Shown here: positions 25,432 through 34,682 of the stretch, piece after piece
Layout of the letters: each line of letters starts with the position of its first letter
How positions within the stretch are numbered: the first letter of the stretch is position 1
NCBI RefSeq assembly: GCF_009014635.1
Contig: NZ_BKCF01000001.1
Coordinates: 62,001 to 126,000 of the forward strand
Length of the DNA: 64,000 nucleotides
Direction: 5' to 3'
DNA from: Patiriisocius marinistellae
Lineage (GTDB): Bacteria; Bacteroidota; Bacteroidia; Flavobacteriales; Flavobacteriaceae
Program-made: the position numbers and the translations under genes
The notes under the pieces: generated by a model
Database searches by the model: none
What the model was told of the DNA's origin: nothing
Seen by the model: the letters and a program-made list of their open reading frames with translations, nothing else

Positions 25432-26448
25432 ATGATTTTAGTTACGGGAGGCACAGGTTTAGTGGGCAGTCATTTGCTCTATTTTCTTCTTCAAGAACAC
25501 AATGCAGTACGAGCAATCTATCGTGAGAGTAGCGATAGAGAAAAGTTAAAACAAATCTTTTCTTACTATTCTTCTGAAATTTCTGAAATTGAAAAAATGT
25601 ACAGTCGTATTGAATGGGTAGTAGCTAACATTAATGATATCCCTGCCCTCGAAACTGCTTTTAAAGGAATAACTCGTGTCTATCATGCTGCTGCTTTTAT
25701 AAGTTTTAACTCTAAAGATTTTAGAAAGCTTAAAAAAATAAATATTGAAGGGACGGCAAATATTGTCAATCAATGTTTGCTACATAAAGTTGAAAAACTT
25801 TGTTACGTTAGTACAATTGCCACACTGGGAAGTACCGTTGACAGCTCGCTTATCAATGAAAAAAGTGACTGGAATCCTGAAGCAAAAAATAGTGTTTATG
25901 CAATTACAAAGTATGGCGCGGAGATGGAAGTATGGCGAGGAACTCAAGAAGGCCTAAATGCTGTAATTGTTAATCCAGGTGTAATTTTTGGCGAGGGGTT
26001 TTGGAGCACAGGCAGTGGTATAATAATGAATATAGGCTCACGCGGAATCCCAATTTACACTAGTGGCGGCGTAGGTCTTGTCGATGTACGAGACGTGGTA
26101 AGCGTAATGATAAAATTAACGCAAAGCGAAATTAAAAATGAACGTTATATCCTAGTCTCAAAAAATATTTTTTATAAAGATTTAATGACAACACTCGCAT
26201 TAGCTTTTAATAAAAAACCACCACGAAAATCCATCCAAAAATGGAAGCTAATGATGGTTAGTAATGTTGATTGGTTTTTTAATTTGATTTTTAGAACAAA
26301 ACGAAAGTTATTAAAGGCTACCGTACACTCACTTTATGACACATCATTTTATGATAGTTCAAAAGTTAAAAATGAGCTTGTTCTAAATTTTATTCCTTTT
26401 GAAGACACGCTAAGTCGCGTCACAGAAAGCTATAAAATTGAATCTTGA
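25432..26448 (+). CDS. NAD-dependent epimerase/dehydratase
   Basis: A 338-residue extended short-chain dehydrogenase. The Rossmann loop TGGTGLVGSH is at residues 5-14 and the catalytic YAITK (Tyr-x3-Lys) near residue 154, preceded by VSTIATLG. Substrates in this group include nucleotide sugars and dihydroflavonol-type compounds; none can be chosen here. Its 3' end overlaps the convergent DUF4296 gene by 19 bases. Confidence 0.85.
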   Translation: MILVTGGTGLVGSHLLYFLLQEHNAVRAIYRESSDREKLKQIFSYYSSEISEIEKMYSRIEWVVANINDIPALETAFKGITRVYHAAAFISFNSKDFRKLKKINIEGTANIVNQCLLHKVEKLCYVSTIATLGSTVDSSLINEKSDWNPEAKNSVYAITKYGAEMEVWRGTQEGLNAVIVNPGVIFGEGFWSTGSGIIMNIGSRGIPIYTSGGVGLVDVRDVVSVMIKLTQSEIKNERYILVSKNIFYKDLMTTLALAFNKKPPRKSIQKWKLMMVSNVDWFFNLIFRTKRKLLKATVHSLYDTSFYDSSKVKNELVLNFIPFEDTLSRVTESYKIES

Positions 26449-26966
26449 GAAACTACACTATCGTCTGTAATTCCTGTTTCGGAGGTCTTTAGCTTAGCAT
26501 TTTCAGCATCTAATAATATTTCAAGACTATCTCTTGAAACAGCAGGCATTTCAACAGCCATACTATCTATCTTTGCTTTGTAAATACTATCTAATCTTTT
26601 TAATTCTTCTTTTCCCTCTTTAAAGATTTCATAAAGACTGTCTCTTTTTGTTTTTTCAGTAATAAGCTTTTGCTCTACTTTTGTAATCAAATCATTGTAA
26701 GTATTTAAGTTATTTGTGTAGTAAGCATTACTCTTAGCAAATTGCAGACTATCAATTTTATGAGTTGCATAAATAATTGAGTCTAAATAAATCCCTTCTT
26801 TTCTAATCTTTCTAATATCAATACTTCTGGCGGCATTCATTAAATATGCATCCGTCAACACAGCTACCATTTGCGTTTCAGAAATTAAGTTTTCTGGAGC
26901 TTCAGGACGTTTAACATCTTGGCAAGATGCTAATAGCAACAATAGTATAACGGTGACATATTTCAT
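26430..26966 (-). CDS. DUF4296 lipoprotein
   Basis: A 178-residue lipoprotein (lipobox LLASC, Cys15) matching the Bacteroidetes family DUF4296: ENLISETQMVAVLTDAYLMN and DSLQFAKSNAYYTNNLN. The C-terminal part is helical and charged, and probably extended. It follows dihydroorotase by 15 bases, as in many Flavobacteria, where the order GT2-pyrC-DUF4296 recurs. Function unknown. Confidence 0.88.
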   Translation of the reverse strand: MKYVTVILLLLLASCQDVKRPEAPENLISETQMVAVLTDAYLMNAARSIDIRKIRKEGIYLDSIIYATHKIDSLQFAKSNAYYTNNLNTYNDLITKVEQKLITEKTKRDSLYEIFKEGKEELKRLDSIYKAKIDSMAVEMPAVSRDSLEILLDAENAKLKTSETGITDDSVVSQDSIL

Positions 26967-26981
26967 AAATTTTGGAAAATT

Positions 26982-28322
26982 TTATCTATTAAACGTAAGT
27001 CTTTCCCCAACAGAATGTTCTGTTAAAACACCATTATCATATACTAAATTACCATTAACAAACGTATGTGTAATTCTAGACCTAAATGTACTTCCCTCAA
27101 AAGGAGACCACTCACATTTATAGGCAGTATTCTCTTTTGTAACAGTCCAAGGAGCGTTAGGGTTTATCAAAACTAAATCTGCTTTGTAACCCTTTCTAAT
27201 ATAACCACGGTCTTTAATCTCAAACAAGATGGCTGGATTATGCGCCATTTTCTGCACTAATTTTTCAACGGTCACAAAGCCTTTATGGTGCATTTCAAAT
27301 AATGCCTCTACAGCATGTTGCACTAGAGGTCCTCCGCTAGGTGCTTTTGTATATATATTATTTTTTTCTTCAATAGTGTGAGGTGCGTGGTCTGTTGCTA
27401 TAACGTCAATACGATCATCGTTAAGTGCTTTCCATAAACCTTTTTTATCAGCCGCTGTTTTTACTGCGGGATTCCATTTTATCTTTGTGCCTTTTACTGC
27501 ATAGTCTTCATCAGTAAACCATAAATGGTGTACACAAACCTCGGCTGTAATTTTTTTATCTTTTAAGGGTATTTTATTACTAAAAAGTGCTGTTTCCTTT
27601 GCTGTTGACAAATGAAAAACGTGTAATCTTGCACCCGTTTTCTTTGCTAATTCAATAGCTCTTGAGGAAGAAATATAGCATGCTTCTTCACTACGTATAT
27701 TAGGATGTTCACTAATAGGAATATCTTCTCCATATTTTGCGAGTGCTTTCTCCATATTAGCTTTGATAGTTGCTTCATCCTCACAATGTGCAGAAATCAA
27801 CAAATCTGTCTTACTAAAAATACTCTCAAGAGTGTTCAAATCATCCACGAGCATATCTCCAGTCGATGATCCTAAAAACAATTTAAGTCCAGCTACTTTT
27901 GTTTTATCTATTTTAAGAATTTCATTTAAGTTAGTGTTTGTTCCACCAAACATGAATGAATAATTTACAAAGCTATCTTTTGAAGCAGTAGTGAATTTCT
28001 CCTCTAGTAATTCAACAGTTGTAGCTTGAGGAACTGTATTTGGCATTTCTATAAAAGTTGTAATTCCTCCAGCAGCAGCAGCACGTGACTCTGTAAATAT
28101 AGTAGCTTTATGAGTTAAACCAGGCTCTCTAAAATGCACTTGATCGTCAATCATTCCCGGGATTAAATAACTATCATCTGCGTCTATAACCTTTGTTTCT
28201 GCAGATTTTACACTAATGCTCTCTGAAATTTCGGCAATACGGTCACCTTCTATTAAGACGTCACCCTTAAATATCTTGCCTTCGTTAACAATGTTTGCGT
28301 TTTTTATTAAATAATTACTCAT
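26982..28322 (-). CDS. pyrC: Dihydroorotase
   Basis: A 446-residue amidohydrolase that closes carbamoyl-aspartate to dihydroorotate in pyrimidine synthesis. Metal ligands appear in DQVHFREPG (H63 and neighbours), SAHCEDEAT, VFHLSTAKE, and ATDHAPHT (catalytic Asp). The length and PGMIDDQVHFREPG fit the class I dihydroorotase/allantoinase branch. The start overlaps the glycosyltransferase stop by one base. Confidence 0.93.
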   Translation of the reverse strand: MSNYLIKNANIVNEGKIFKGDVLIEGDRIAEISESISVKSAETKVIDADDSYLIPGMIDDQVHFREPGLTHKATIFTESRAAAAGGITTFIEMPNTVPQATTVELLEEKFTTASKDSFVNYSFMFGGTNTNLNEILKIDKTKVAGLKLFLGSSTGDMLVDDLNTLESIFSKTDLLISAHCEDEATIKANMEKALAKYGEDIPISEHPNIRSEEACYISSSRAIELAKKTGARLHVFHLSTAKETALFSNKIPLKDKKITAEVCVHHLWFTDEDYAVKGTKIKWNPAVKTAADKKGLWKALNDDRIDVIATDHAPHTIEEKNNIYTKAPSGGPLVQHAVEALFEMHHKGFVTVEKLVQKMAHNPAILFEIKDRGYIRKGYKADLVLINPNAPWTVTKENTAYKCEWSPFEGSTFRSRITHTFVNGNLVYDNGVLTEHSVGERLTFNR

Positions 28323-29053
28323 TAGATTTCTAAGCGATTAAAGCTATTTTTTAATTTCATTCTTAAAACCCCAAAAATGGCTTCGGAAATTATTCCTGAA
28401 CTCATTTTTGATTCTCCCTTTGTCCTATCTGTAAAAACGACAGGAACTTCTCTTATTTTAAATTTACTTAAGTAAGCTTTATATTTCATTTCAATCTGAA
28501 ATGCATACCCAACAAATTTTATTTTATCTAAATTAATTTTTGATAACACCTCATTTCGGTAACAAATAAAACCCGCAGTGGTATCATATATATCCATTCC
28601 TGTTACAAATTGAACGTATTTTGATGCTCCCCAAGACATTAACACCCTACTCATAGGCCAGTTTACAACATTCACACCTGTGACATAACGGGATCCAATT
28701 GCAACATCAAATCCATCTTTATCACAAGCATTATATAACCTTATGAGATCATTAGGGTTATGAGAGAAGTCTGCATCCATCTCAAATATGTATGCATATT
28801 CTTTTTCAAGGGCCCATTTAAAGCCTGCAATATATGCTGTCCCTAATCCAAGTTTTCCCTTTCGCTCTAATATGAAGAGTTTATCTGGGAATACTAACTG
28901 CAAATTTTTTACTAAATCTGCAGTTCCATCAGGCGAATTATCATCAACAACTAGGATATCAAAACTACGCTGCAATGAAAATACATTGCGAATGAGTCGC
29001 TCTATGTTTTCAATTTCATTGTAGGTAGGTATGACCACCAAGGCATTTGGCAT
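28322..29053 (-). CDS. Polyprenol-phosphate mannosyltransferase-like GT2
   Basis: A 243-residue family 2 glycosyltransferase. VVIPTYNEIENI (residues 5-16), VVDDNSPDGTADL and EMDADFSHNP (the DxD metal site) match polyprenyl-monophosphomannose/dolichyl-phosphate synthases. No C-terminal membrane domain, so a soluble enzyme acting at the inner membrane. It makes a lipid-linked sugar for periplasmic glycosylation (family knowledge). Coupled to pyrC. Confidence 0.9.
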   Translation of the reverse strand: MPNALVVIPTYNEIENIERLIRNVFSLQRSFDILVVDDNSPDGTADLVKNLQLVFPDKLFILERKGKLGLGTAYIAGFKWALEKEYAYIFEMDADFSHNPNDLIRLYNACDKDGFDVAIGSRYVTGVNVVNWPMSRVLMSWGASKYVQFVTGMDIYDTTAGFICYRNEVLSKINLDKIKFVGYAFQIEMKYKAYLSKFKIREVPVVFTDRTKGESKMSSGIISEAIFGVLRMKLKNSFNRLEI

Positions 29054-29069
29054 CCGATTTCTTTTTTGG

Positions 29070-29077
29070 CAAATGTA
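29070..29077 (-). promoter_or_regulatory. Promoter -7 box of the GT2-pyrC-DUF4296 operon
   Basis: TACATTTG on the minus strand, 16 bases before the start codon. Confidence 0.5.
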
Positions 29078-29168
29078 CCCATTTTGAACAAGATTGTAAT
29101 TGCAAAAATGTGTTAAGGTTACTTTTTAGAGGTTGTTAATTGCAGTACCTTTATCAACAAAAAATTAC

Positions 29169-29822
29169 GTGGAGTACGCAGACAGACTTATAACTTCAGA
29201 TAACTGGATTACACTAGTAATTATGAGTTGTATTGCACTATATACATTTGCTAAATACTTATACCCTAATCGATTTCAAGAATTTATAAGATTACCACTT
29301 TCAAATAAATATTTTTTAGTACATGGAAAGGTGGATACAATTATCCACCCTTTTAATATTATTTTGTTCGTTGCTCAGTTACTTAGTGTTTCATTAGTTA
29401 TTTATTTTTTTTTATTATGGCAAATTCCTGAAAAGGTAATAGTGAACAAATGGATTTATGTACAAATTTGCACCTTATATTCTGTTTTTGTTTTCGTAAA
29501 ATTTGCAATTGAAAAAATTATAGGAAACATACTTAACCTTGAATCACTCATAAACAGTTATTTATATCAAAAATTAAGTTATAGAAATATTTTAGGCCTT
29601 TTGTTTTTCTTTATCGCTGTTATTTCGGCTTATTTCACTCCTCTAAATGGAATTTCATTCACGATATTTTTTGTACTTATCCTTGTTCTTAACGGCATTG
29701 CTCTGTTTTCCAGCTACAAAACGCATGGAAAAATTATTTTAACAAATTTCTTCTATTTTATTTTATATCTTTGCGCGCTTGAAATTTCCCCCTACATTAT
29801 TCTATATAAGGTAATAACGTAG
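29169..29822 (+). CDS. DUF4271 membrane protein
   Basis: A Flavobacteria family protein with five to six hydrophobic helices, matching DUF4271. I take GTG 29169 (residues then VEYADRLITSDNWITL) as start because this fits the usual N terminus; TTG 29133 would add 12 residues. It lies 27 bases before hemD, a pairing common in this group, but its own role is unknown. Confidence 0.78.
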   Translation: MEYADRLITSDNWITLVIMSCIALYTFAKYLYPNRFQEFIRLPLSNKYFLVHGKVDTIIHPFNIILFVAQLLSVSLVIYFFLLWQIPEKVIVNKWIYVQICTLYSVFVFVKFAIEKIIGNILNLESLINSYLYQKLSYRNILGLLFFFIAVISAYFTPLNGISFTIFFVLILVLNGIALFSSYKTHGKIILTNFFYFILYLCALEISPYIILYKVIT

Positions 29823-29849
29823 TTTAAGTTTTAACAAAAAAAAAGGCTT

Positions 29850-30596
29850 ATGAAAGTGAAAACTATTTTAGTTTCTCAACCTGAACCAAAGGTTGAAAAC
29901 TCTCCCTATTTTGATTTGATTGACAGACAAAAGGTGAAGATAGACTTTGTTCCTTTTATTCATGTTGAAGGAGTAGATGGCAAGGAAGTAAGAGCGCAAA
30001 AAATTGATCTTAAAGATTTTACAGCAATTATTTTGACAAGCCGTAATTCTGTAGACCACTTTTTTAGGATTGCTGACGAATTACGATTTAAAGTACCAGA
30101 CTCTATGAAATACTTTTGTCAAAGTGAGGCTGTTGCTTATTATTTGCAAAAATATGTGGTGTACAGAAAGCGTAAGATTTATGTAGGTAAGAGAACATTT
30201 ACAGAGCTTTCACCTCTTATTAAAAAATATAAAACTGAAAAGTTTTTACTTCCTGCTAGTGACAAATTAAAACCAGAAGTACCTAAGGTTCTTAATGACT
30301 TAAAAGTAAGCTGGACAGAATCTGTTTTTTATCGTACCGTTGTAAGCGACTTAAGTGGATTAAGAAATGTTTACTACGACATACTGGTTTTCTTTAGCCC
30401 TAGTGGAATAGAATCTCTTTTTGAAAACTTTCCAGATTTTGAACAAAATGACACACGTATTGCTGTATTTGGTAACACTACAGTAAAAGCTGCTACCGAA
30501 AAAGGATTACGTGTTGACATACAAGCTCCAACGCCAGAGATGCCATCTATGACAATGGCTCTAGAAAAGTATATTAAGGAGATGAACAAGAAATAA
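29850..30596 (+). CDS. hemD: Uroporphyrinogen-III synthase
   Basis: A 248-residue enzyme that closes and rearranges the linear tetrapyrrole to uroporphyrinogen III for heme. The family is poorly conserved, but ILTSRNSVDHFF (about residue 60), FLLPASDKLKP, and VFFSPSGIESLF with AVFGNTTVKAATEKGLRV are typical of HemD. The gene ends in a strong terminator. Other heme genes are not in the window. Confidence 0.92.
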   Translation: MKVKTILVSQPEPKVENSPYFDLIDRQKVKIDFVPFIHVEGVDGKEVRAQKIDLKDFTAIILTSRNSVDHFFRIADELRFKVPDSMKYFCQSEAVAYYLQKYVVYRKRKIYVGKRTFTELSPLIKKYKTEKFLLPASDKLKPEVPKVLNDLKVSWTESVFYRTVVSDLSGLRNVYYDILVFFSPSGIESLFENFPDFEQNDTRIAVFGNTTVKAATEKGLRVDIQAPTPEMPSMTMALEKYIKEMNKK

Positions 30597-30645
30597 TTTA
30601 AATATTACTTATCCATCACTTAAAAAGTATTCATTATAAAAAATT

Positions 30646-30686
30646 AAAGCTCCCGTTTCAACGTTGAAAATAGGGAGCTTTTTTTA
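30646..30686 (+). terminator. Terminator of hemD
   Basis: AAAGCTCCC / GGGAGCTTT stem enclosing a second palindrome TTTCAACGTTGAAA, then a T-run. Confidence 0.85.
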
Positions 30687-30703
30687 TTATGTAAATCATT
30701 ACT

Positions 30704-30744
30704 GCACAAAAAAAACCGTACTAACAAAATGCTAGCACGGCTTT
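30704..30744 (-). terminator. Terminator of pckA
   Basis: An 8-bp stem (one G-T pair), CCGTGCTA / TAGTACGG on the minus strand, is followed by a run of eight T. Confidence 0.75.
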
Positions 30745-30765
30745 TAAATATTTCAAAACTACAGT

Positions 30766-32376
30766 TTAACCCTTTAAAGGAGCTCCCGCCATAATTTCTT
30801 CATTTGCATATTCTTCAAACTTTTTAAAGTTTGTTTTAAATGAACTTGCTAATTTATGAGCTGTTTCATAATATCCTTCATCATTATTCCATGTTCCTCT
30901 TGGGCTTAAAACCTCAGACGGCACATTAGGACATGTTCTAGGTTGATTTAAACCAAATACAGAGTGCACGTGGTAATTATCTTTGTTAGCTGCCTCTAAG
31001 CTTCCATCCATCGCCGCAGATATCATTGCACGAGTGTATTTCAGCTTCATACGGCTACCTACTCCATAAGGACCTCCAGTCCAACCTGTATTTACTAACC
31101 ATACAGTAACACCTGCATCTTTCATTTTCTTACTCAACATCTCAGCATATTTTGTAGGATGTAAAGGCATAAATGGCGCTCCAAAACAAGCAGAAAAACT
31201 TGGTGTTGGCTTATCAACACCAGCTTCAGTACCTGCTACTTTTGCTGTATACCCACTAATAAAGTGATATGCAGCTTGACCAGGTGTTAACTTTGAAATA
31301 GGAGGCAAAACTCCAAAAGCATCTGCAGTTAAGAAAAATATATTTTTAGGGTTTTTGCCCACACTTGGCTCCTGTATATTATCAATATGAAAAATAGGGT
31401 AACTCACACGAGTGTTTTGAGTTACAGAAGTATCTGCAAAATCAACGTCACCATTTTCATCCATTACTACATTTTCAAGTATAGCTCCAGGTTTGATTGC
31501 ATTATAAATATCTGGTTCGTTCTCTGCAGATAGGTTAATTACCTTTGCATAACAACCTCCTTCAAAATTAAAAATAGTATTTTCAGAAGTCCAACCGTGC
31601 TCATCATCACCTATCAATTTACGTTCTGGATCTGCGGACAAGGTTGTTTTTCCTGTTCCACTTAACCCAAAGAAAATAGCTGTCTCACCATCATCACCTA
31701 CATTCGCAGAACAATGCATAGGTAATGTGTTTTTAAACACAGGAAGAATAAAATTTAAAGCAGAAAAAATTCCTTTTTTAATTTCTCCAGTATATCCTGT
31801 TCCCCCTATTAATGCAATCTTTTTTTCAAAATTAAGAATCGCAAAGTTATGTTGACGTGTTCCATCTACAGCAGCATCTGCCATAAAACCTGGTGCATTA
31901 ACAATAAGCCATTCTGGATCAAACCCCTCAAGCTCAGCATCTGTAGGTCTTAAAAACATATTATAAGCAAACATGTTTGACCATGGATACTCATTAATGA
32001 CTCTAATGTTTAGTTTATAATCCTTATCTGCACAAGCATAACTATCACGCACATATACTTCCTTTTCAGAAAGATAGTTCGTCACCTTGTCATAAAGCGC
32101 ATCAAATTTATCCGCTTCAAAAGGGATGTTTATATTTCCCCACCATACTTTATCCTCGGTAATCTTGTCCTTTACAATAAAACGATCCATAGGAGAACGC
32201 CCAGTAAACTCGCCAGTATTTACTGCAAGTGCACCACTGTTCGCTTCTTTCCCTTGTCCTTTTTGTAATGTTTCTTGGTGTAGATTTTCCGCAGAAAGTT
32301 GGTAGTTAACTTTTGCATTTTTGATTCCGTATTTATCTATCGAAATCGTTTTCGTAGTTTGGTTATTAGCCGCCAT
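30766..32376 (-). CDS. pckA: Phosphoenolpyruvate carboxykinase (ATP)
   Basis: A 536-residue ATP-type PEPCK that converts oxaloacetate and ATP to PEP. P-loop GLSGTGKTTLSAD (about residues 238-250), GDDEHGW, substrate-binding FTGRSPMDRF near residue 55, and NTGWTGGPYG near 455. Gluconeogenic and anaplerotic role. Monocistronic. Confidence 0.97.
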   Translation of the reverse strand: MAANNQTTKTISIDKYGIKNAKVNYQLSAENLHQETLQKGQGKEANSGALAVNTGEFTGRSPMDRFIVKDKITEDKVWWGNINIPFEADKFDALYDKVTNYLSEKEVYVRDSYACADKDYKLNIRVINEYPWSNMFAYNMFLRPTDAELEGFDPEWLIVNAPGFMADAAVDGTRQHNFAILNFEKKIALIGGTGYTGEIKKGIFSALNFILPVFKNTLPMHCSANVGDDGETAIFFGLSGTGKTTLSADPERKLIGDDEHGWTSENTIFNFEGGCYAKVINLSAENEPDIYNAIKPGAILENVVMDENGDVDFADTSVTQNTRVSYPIFHIDNIQEPSVGKNPKNIFFLTADAFGVLPPISKLTPGQAAYHFISGYTAKVAGTEAGVDKPTPSFSACFGAPFMPLHPTKYAEMLSKKMKDAGVTVWLVNTGWTGGPYGVGSRMKLKYTRAMISAAMDGSLEAANKDNYHVHSVFGLNQPRTCPNVPSEVLSPRGTWNNDEGYYETAHKLASSFKTNFKKFEEYANEEIMAGAPLKG

Positions 32377-32399
32377 ACTTTAATTTAATTGTTGTTCGG

Positions 32400-32407
32400 C
32401 AAAAGTA
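32400..32407 (-). promoter_or_regulatory. Promoter -7 box of pckA
   Basis: TACTTTTG on the minus strand, 23 bases before the start codon. Confidence 0.5.
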
Positions 32408-32554
32408 ACAAAACATCAACACTTAAAGCATTAAACTCTCCTTAATTATCCTCTCAAATTGTTAATAACCTCAACTAAATTTTATACTAAAACATAAAAA
32501 TAAAAAGTTGCATAGTTTTTTTGACTTTTAAAAATTCAAAAAATTAGATGCTTA

Positions 32555-32683
32555 CTTCAGAAATATTAAGTCATCAACCACTTTACTGGCTCATTAAACT
32601 TACGCTTTTGTATAATCAAAATACAATACTGGCTTTTATGAAGTATTGTCTAATTATTAGTAATATGTGGTACATTTCCGAAG
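32555..32683. repeat. Intergenic inverted pair of CTTCGGAAAT-type motif with inner hairpin
   Basis: The gene-free stretch 32377-32708 holds the pckA promoter and CTTCAGAAAT at 32555 (one mismatch) with ATTTCCGAAG at 32674-32683. Between them is a perfect 8-bp hairpin ACAATACT / AGTATTGT (32623-32649). Nothing else recognised. Confidence 0.55.
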
Positions 32684-32708
32684 TTATTAAATTTAGCACA
32701 CACAAGTT

Positions 32709-33107
32709 TTAACTATTTTTTGACTTCCAAATCCCAAAACCTAAACGCAACCACCCCGCCATAAACAACAATCCACCAATAGGAGTTATGGGACCTAAAA
32801 AAGAAACACTGAAAGAAAAAACGTCTTTTAATGCTAAAATATAAATAGAACCAGAAAATAATAGCATTCCTAATAATAGGAGTACAAAAACCCATTTTTT
32901 AGTTTTCATATCAATAGGTTTTGCAAAACCTATAACGAGTAATGCAAGAACGTGATACATTTGATAACGCACTCCTGTTTCAAATGTGGCAAGCGACTGC
33001 GCTTTAACAAGTTGCTTTAGTCCATGTGCACCAAAAGCACCAATGGCAATCGTAACTGCACCAATAATACATGCTGTCATCACTATTTTTTTATCAAGAA
33101 TATCCAT
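32709..33107 (-). CDS. DUF423 membrane protein (YgdD-like)
   Basis: A 132-residue protein with four hydrophobic helices matching DUF423: AIGAFGAHGLKQLV (about residues 22-35) and TGVRYQMYHVLALL are the family signature. The C-terminal GPITPIGGLLFMAGW also fits. Inner-membrane protein of unknown function. Divergent from the saccharopine dehydrogenase gene, whose promoter lies between them. Confidence 0.9.
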   Translation of the reverse strand: MDILDKKIVMTACIIGAVTIAIGAFGAHGLKQLVKAQSLATFETGVRYQMYHVLALLVIGFAKPIDMKTKKWVFVLLLLGMLLFSGSIYILALKDVFSFSVSFLGPITPIGGLLFMAGWLRLGFGIWKSKNS

Positions 33108-33127
33108 AAAATGTATCTACAAATTTG

Positions 33128-33135
33128 TACTTTCG
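33128..33135 (+). promoter_or_regulatory. Putative -7 box of the saccharopine dehydrogenase gene
   Basis: TACTTTCG differs from TAnnTTTG at one base, 42 bases before the start codon. Confidence 0.4.
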
Positions 33136-33177
33136 TCAACGTATTTTCTACAGTTAAAGATAAATAAAAACCCCTTC

Positions 33178-34548
33178 ATGAGAAACATTTTAATCATTGG
33201 CGCAGGACGTTCAGCAACTAGTTTAATCAAGTATTTATTAGATAAAAGTGAGACTGAAGAGTTGTTCATAACTATAGGTGACCTCAACGTTCAAAATGCA
33301 CAAAAATTTACAAGTGATCACCCCAATGGTCGTGGTATTTTATTAGATGTTTTTAATGATAAGCAACGTAAAGAGGCTGTTGAAAATAGTGATTTAGTAA
33401 TCTCTATGCTACCTGCAAGGTATCATATTGAAGTGGCGAGAGATTGTATTGAGTTTGGAAAGCATCTTGTAACAGCATCATACATTAGTGATGAAATGCA
33501 ACTCCTTGATCCAATGGCAAAAGCAAAAGGATTAGTGTTTATGAACGAGATTGGGCTTGATCCAGGTATTGACCACATGAGCGCAATGCAAATAATTGAC
33601 CGTATTAAGGAGCAAGGTGGAAAAATGTTATTGTTTGAAAGTTTTACTGGTGGCCTTGTTGCTCCAGAGAGTGACACAAATCTTTGGAATTATAAATTTA
33701 CATGGAATCCTCGTAACGTAGTATTAGCAGGGCAAGGTGGAGCAGCAGAGTTTATCCAAGAAGGAAAATATAAGTATATACCTTATAATAGATTATTTCG
33801 TCGCACTGAATTTATCGAAGTTGAAGACTATGGAAAATTTGAAGTGTACGCTAATAGAAATAGTCTAAAATACCAGAGTGTTTATGGACTAAAAGACGTT
33901 CTTACATTATACCGAGGAACCATTCGTAGAGTGGGTTATAGCAAGGCTTGGAATATGTTTGTGCAACTAGGATTGACAGATGATACTTATACATTACCAG
34001 ATAGCGAGACACTAACCTATCGAGAATTTGTAAACTGCTTTTTACCGTATTCACCTACAGATAGTATAGAGTTAAAACTACGCCACAATCTTAAGATTGA
34101 CCAAGATGATTTGATGTGGGAAAAAATACTTGACCTTGATATTTTAAGTAATAAAAAAACAATAGGTATTAAAGATGCAACTCCTGCACAAGCGCTTCAA
34201 AAAATATTAGAAGACAGCTGGACATTATCTCCTGAGGATAAAGATATGATAGTGATGTATCATAAATTTGGTTATGAACTCGATGGCAAAAAACATCAAA
34301 TAGACAGCAAAATGGTAGCTATTGGTGATGACCAGACATACACCGCAATGGCAAAAACCGTGGGGCTTCCTGTTGCAATGGCAGCGTTGAAAATATTAAA
34401 TGAAGAAATCACAACACCCGGTGTTCAACTGCCAATAAATAAAGAAGTTTACGAACCCATTTTAAAAGAGCTTGAAAACTTTGACATCAACTTTAAAGAG
34501 ACTGAAGTTGAATACCTTGGGTATAACCCATTAACTGTTGTAGGGTAA
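33178..34548 (+). CDS. Saccharopine dehydrogenase family protein
   Basis: A 456-residue NAD(P) enzyme. I start at ATG 33178 (MRNILIIGAGRSATS) because the Rossmann loop GAGRSA begins at residue 8; the longer frame runs backward through the DUF423 gene. Core motifs include LVTASYISDEM and MNEIGLDPGIDHMSAM. The C-terminal domain is the saccharopine dehydrogenase Lys9-like type that yields glutamate and aminoadipate semialdehyde. Lysine catabolism is likely, with the glutaryl-CoA dehydrogenase at 7465 perhaps downstream. Confidence 0.88.
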   Translation: MRNILIIGAGRSATSLIKYLLDKSETEELFITIGDLNVQNAQKFTSDHPNGRGILLDVFNDKQRKEAVENSDLVISMLPARYHIEVARDCIEFGKHLVTASYISDEMQLLDPMAKAKGLVFMNEIGLDPGIDHMSAMQIIDRIKEQGGKMLLFESFTGGLVAPESDTNLWNYKFTWNPRNVVLAGQGGAAEFIQEGKYKYIPYNRLFRRTEFIEVEDYGKFEVYANRNSLKYQSVYGLKDVLTLYRGTIRRVGYSKAWNMFVQLGLTDDTYTLPDSETLTYREFVNCFLPYSPTDSIELKLRHNLKIDQDDLMWEKILDLDILSNKKTIGIKDATPAQALQKILEDSWTLSPEDKDMIVMYHKFGYELDGKKHQIDSKMVAIGDDQTYTAMAKTVGLPVAMAALKILNEEITTPGVQLPINKEVYEPILKELENFDINFKETEVEYLGYNPLTVVG

Positions 34549-34606
34549 ACAAATTGAAGATCAACATATTTATTTAGATTGTTGATTTCAAAATAACATA
34601 GCATAC

Positions 34607-34668
34607 ATAAAGGCTTTTTTGTCAGGTTAAGCGAAGTCGAAACCACTGACAAAAAAGCCTTTATTTTT
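34607..34668. terminator. Bidirectional terminator with 19-bp perfect stem and repeat-like loop
   Basis: ATAAAGGCTTTTTTGTCAG pairs perfectly with 34646-34664. The loop (34626-34645) contains GCGAAGTCGAAACC, a sequence related to the AGTCGAG repeat at 53963. It sits between convergent genes. Confidence 0.85.
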
Positions 34669-34682
34669 TTATATCTTTTACT

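Noticed and set aside
26430-26448. Convergent overlaps (26430-26448, 17195-17221, 50067-50072) as possible antisense control
   Set aside because: Short 3' overlaps are ordinary in compact genomes; nothing in sequence supports a regulatory role.
32986-33177. N-terminal extension of the saccharopine dehydrogenase frame
   Set aside because: It overlaps the opposite-strand DUF423 gene and its promoter; the Rossmann loop begins right after ATG 33178.
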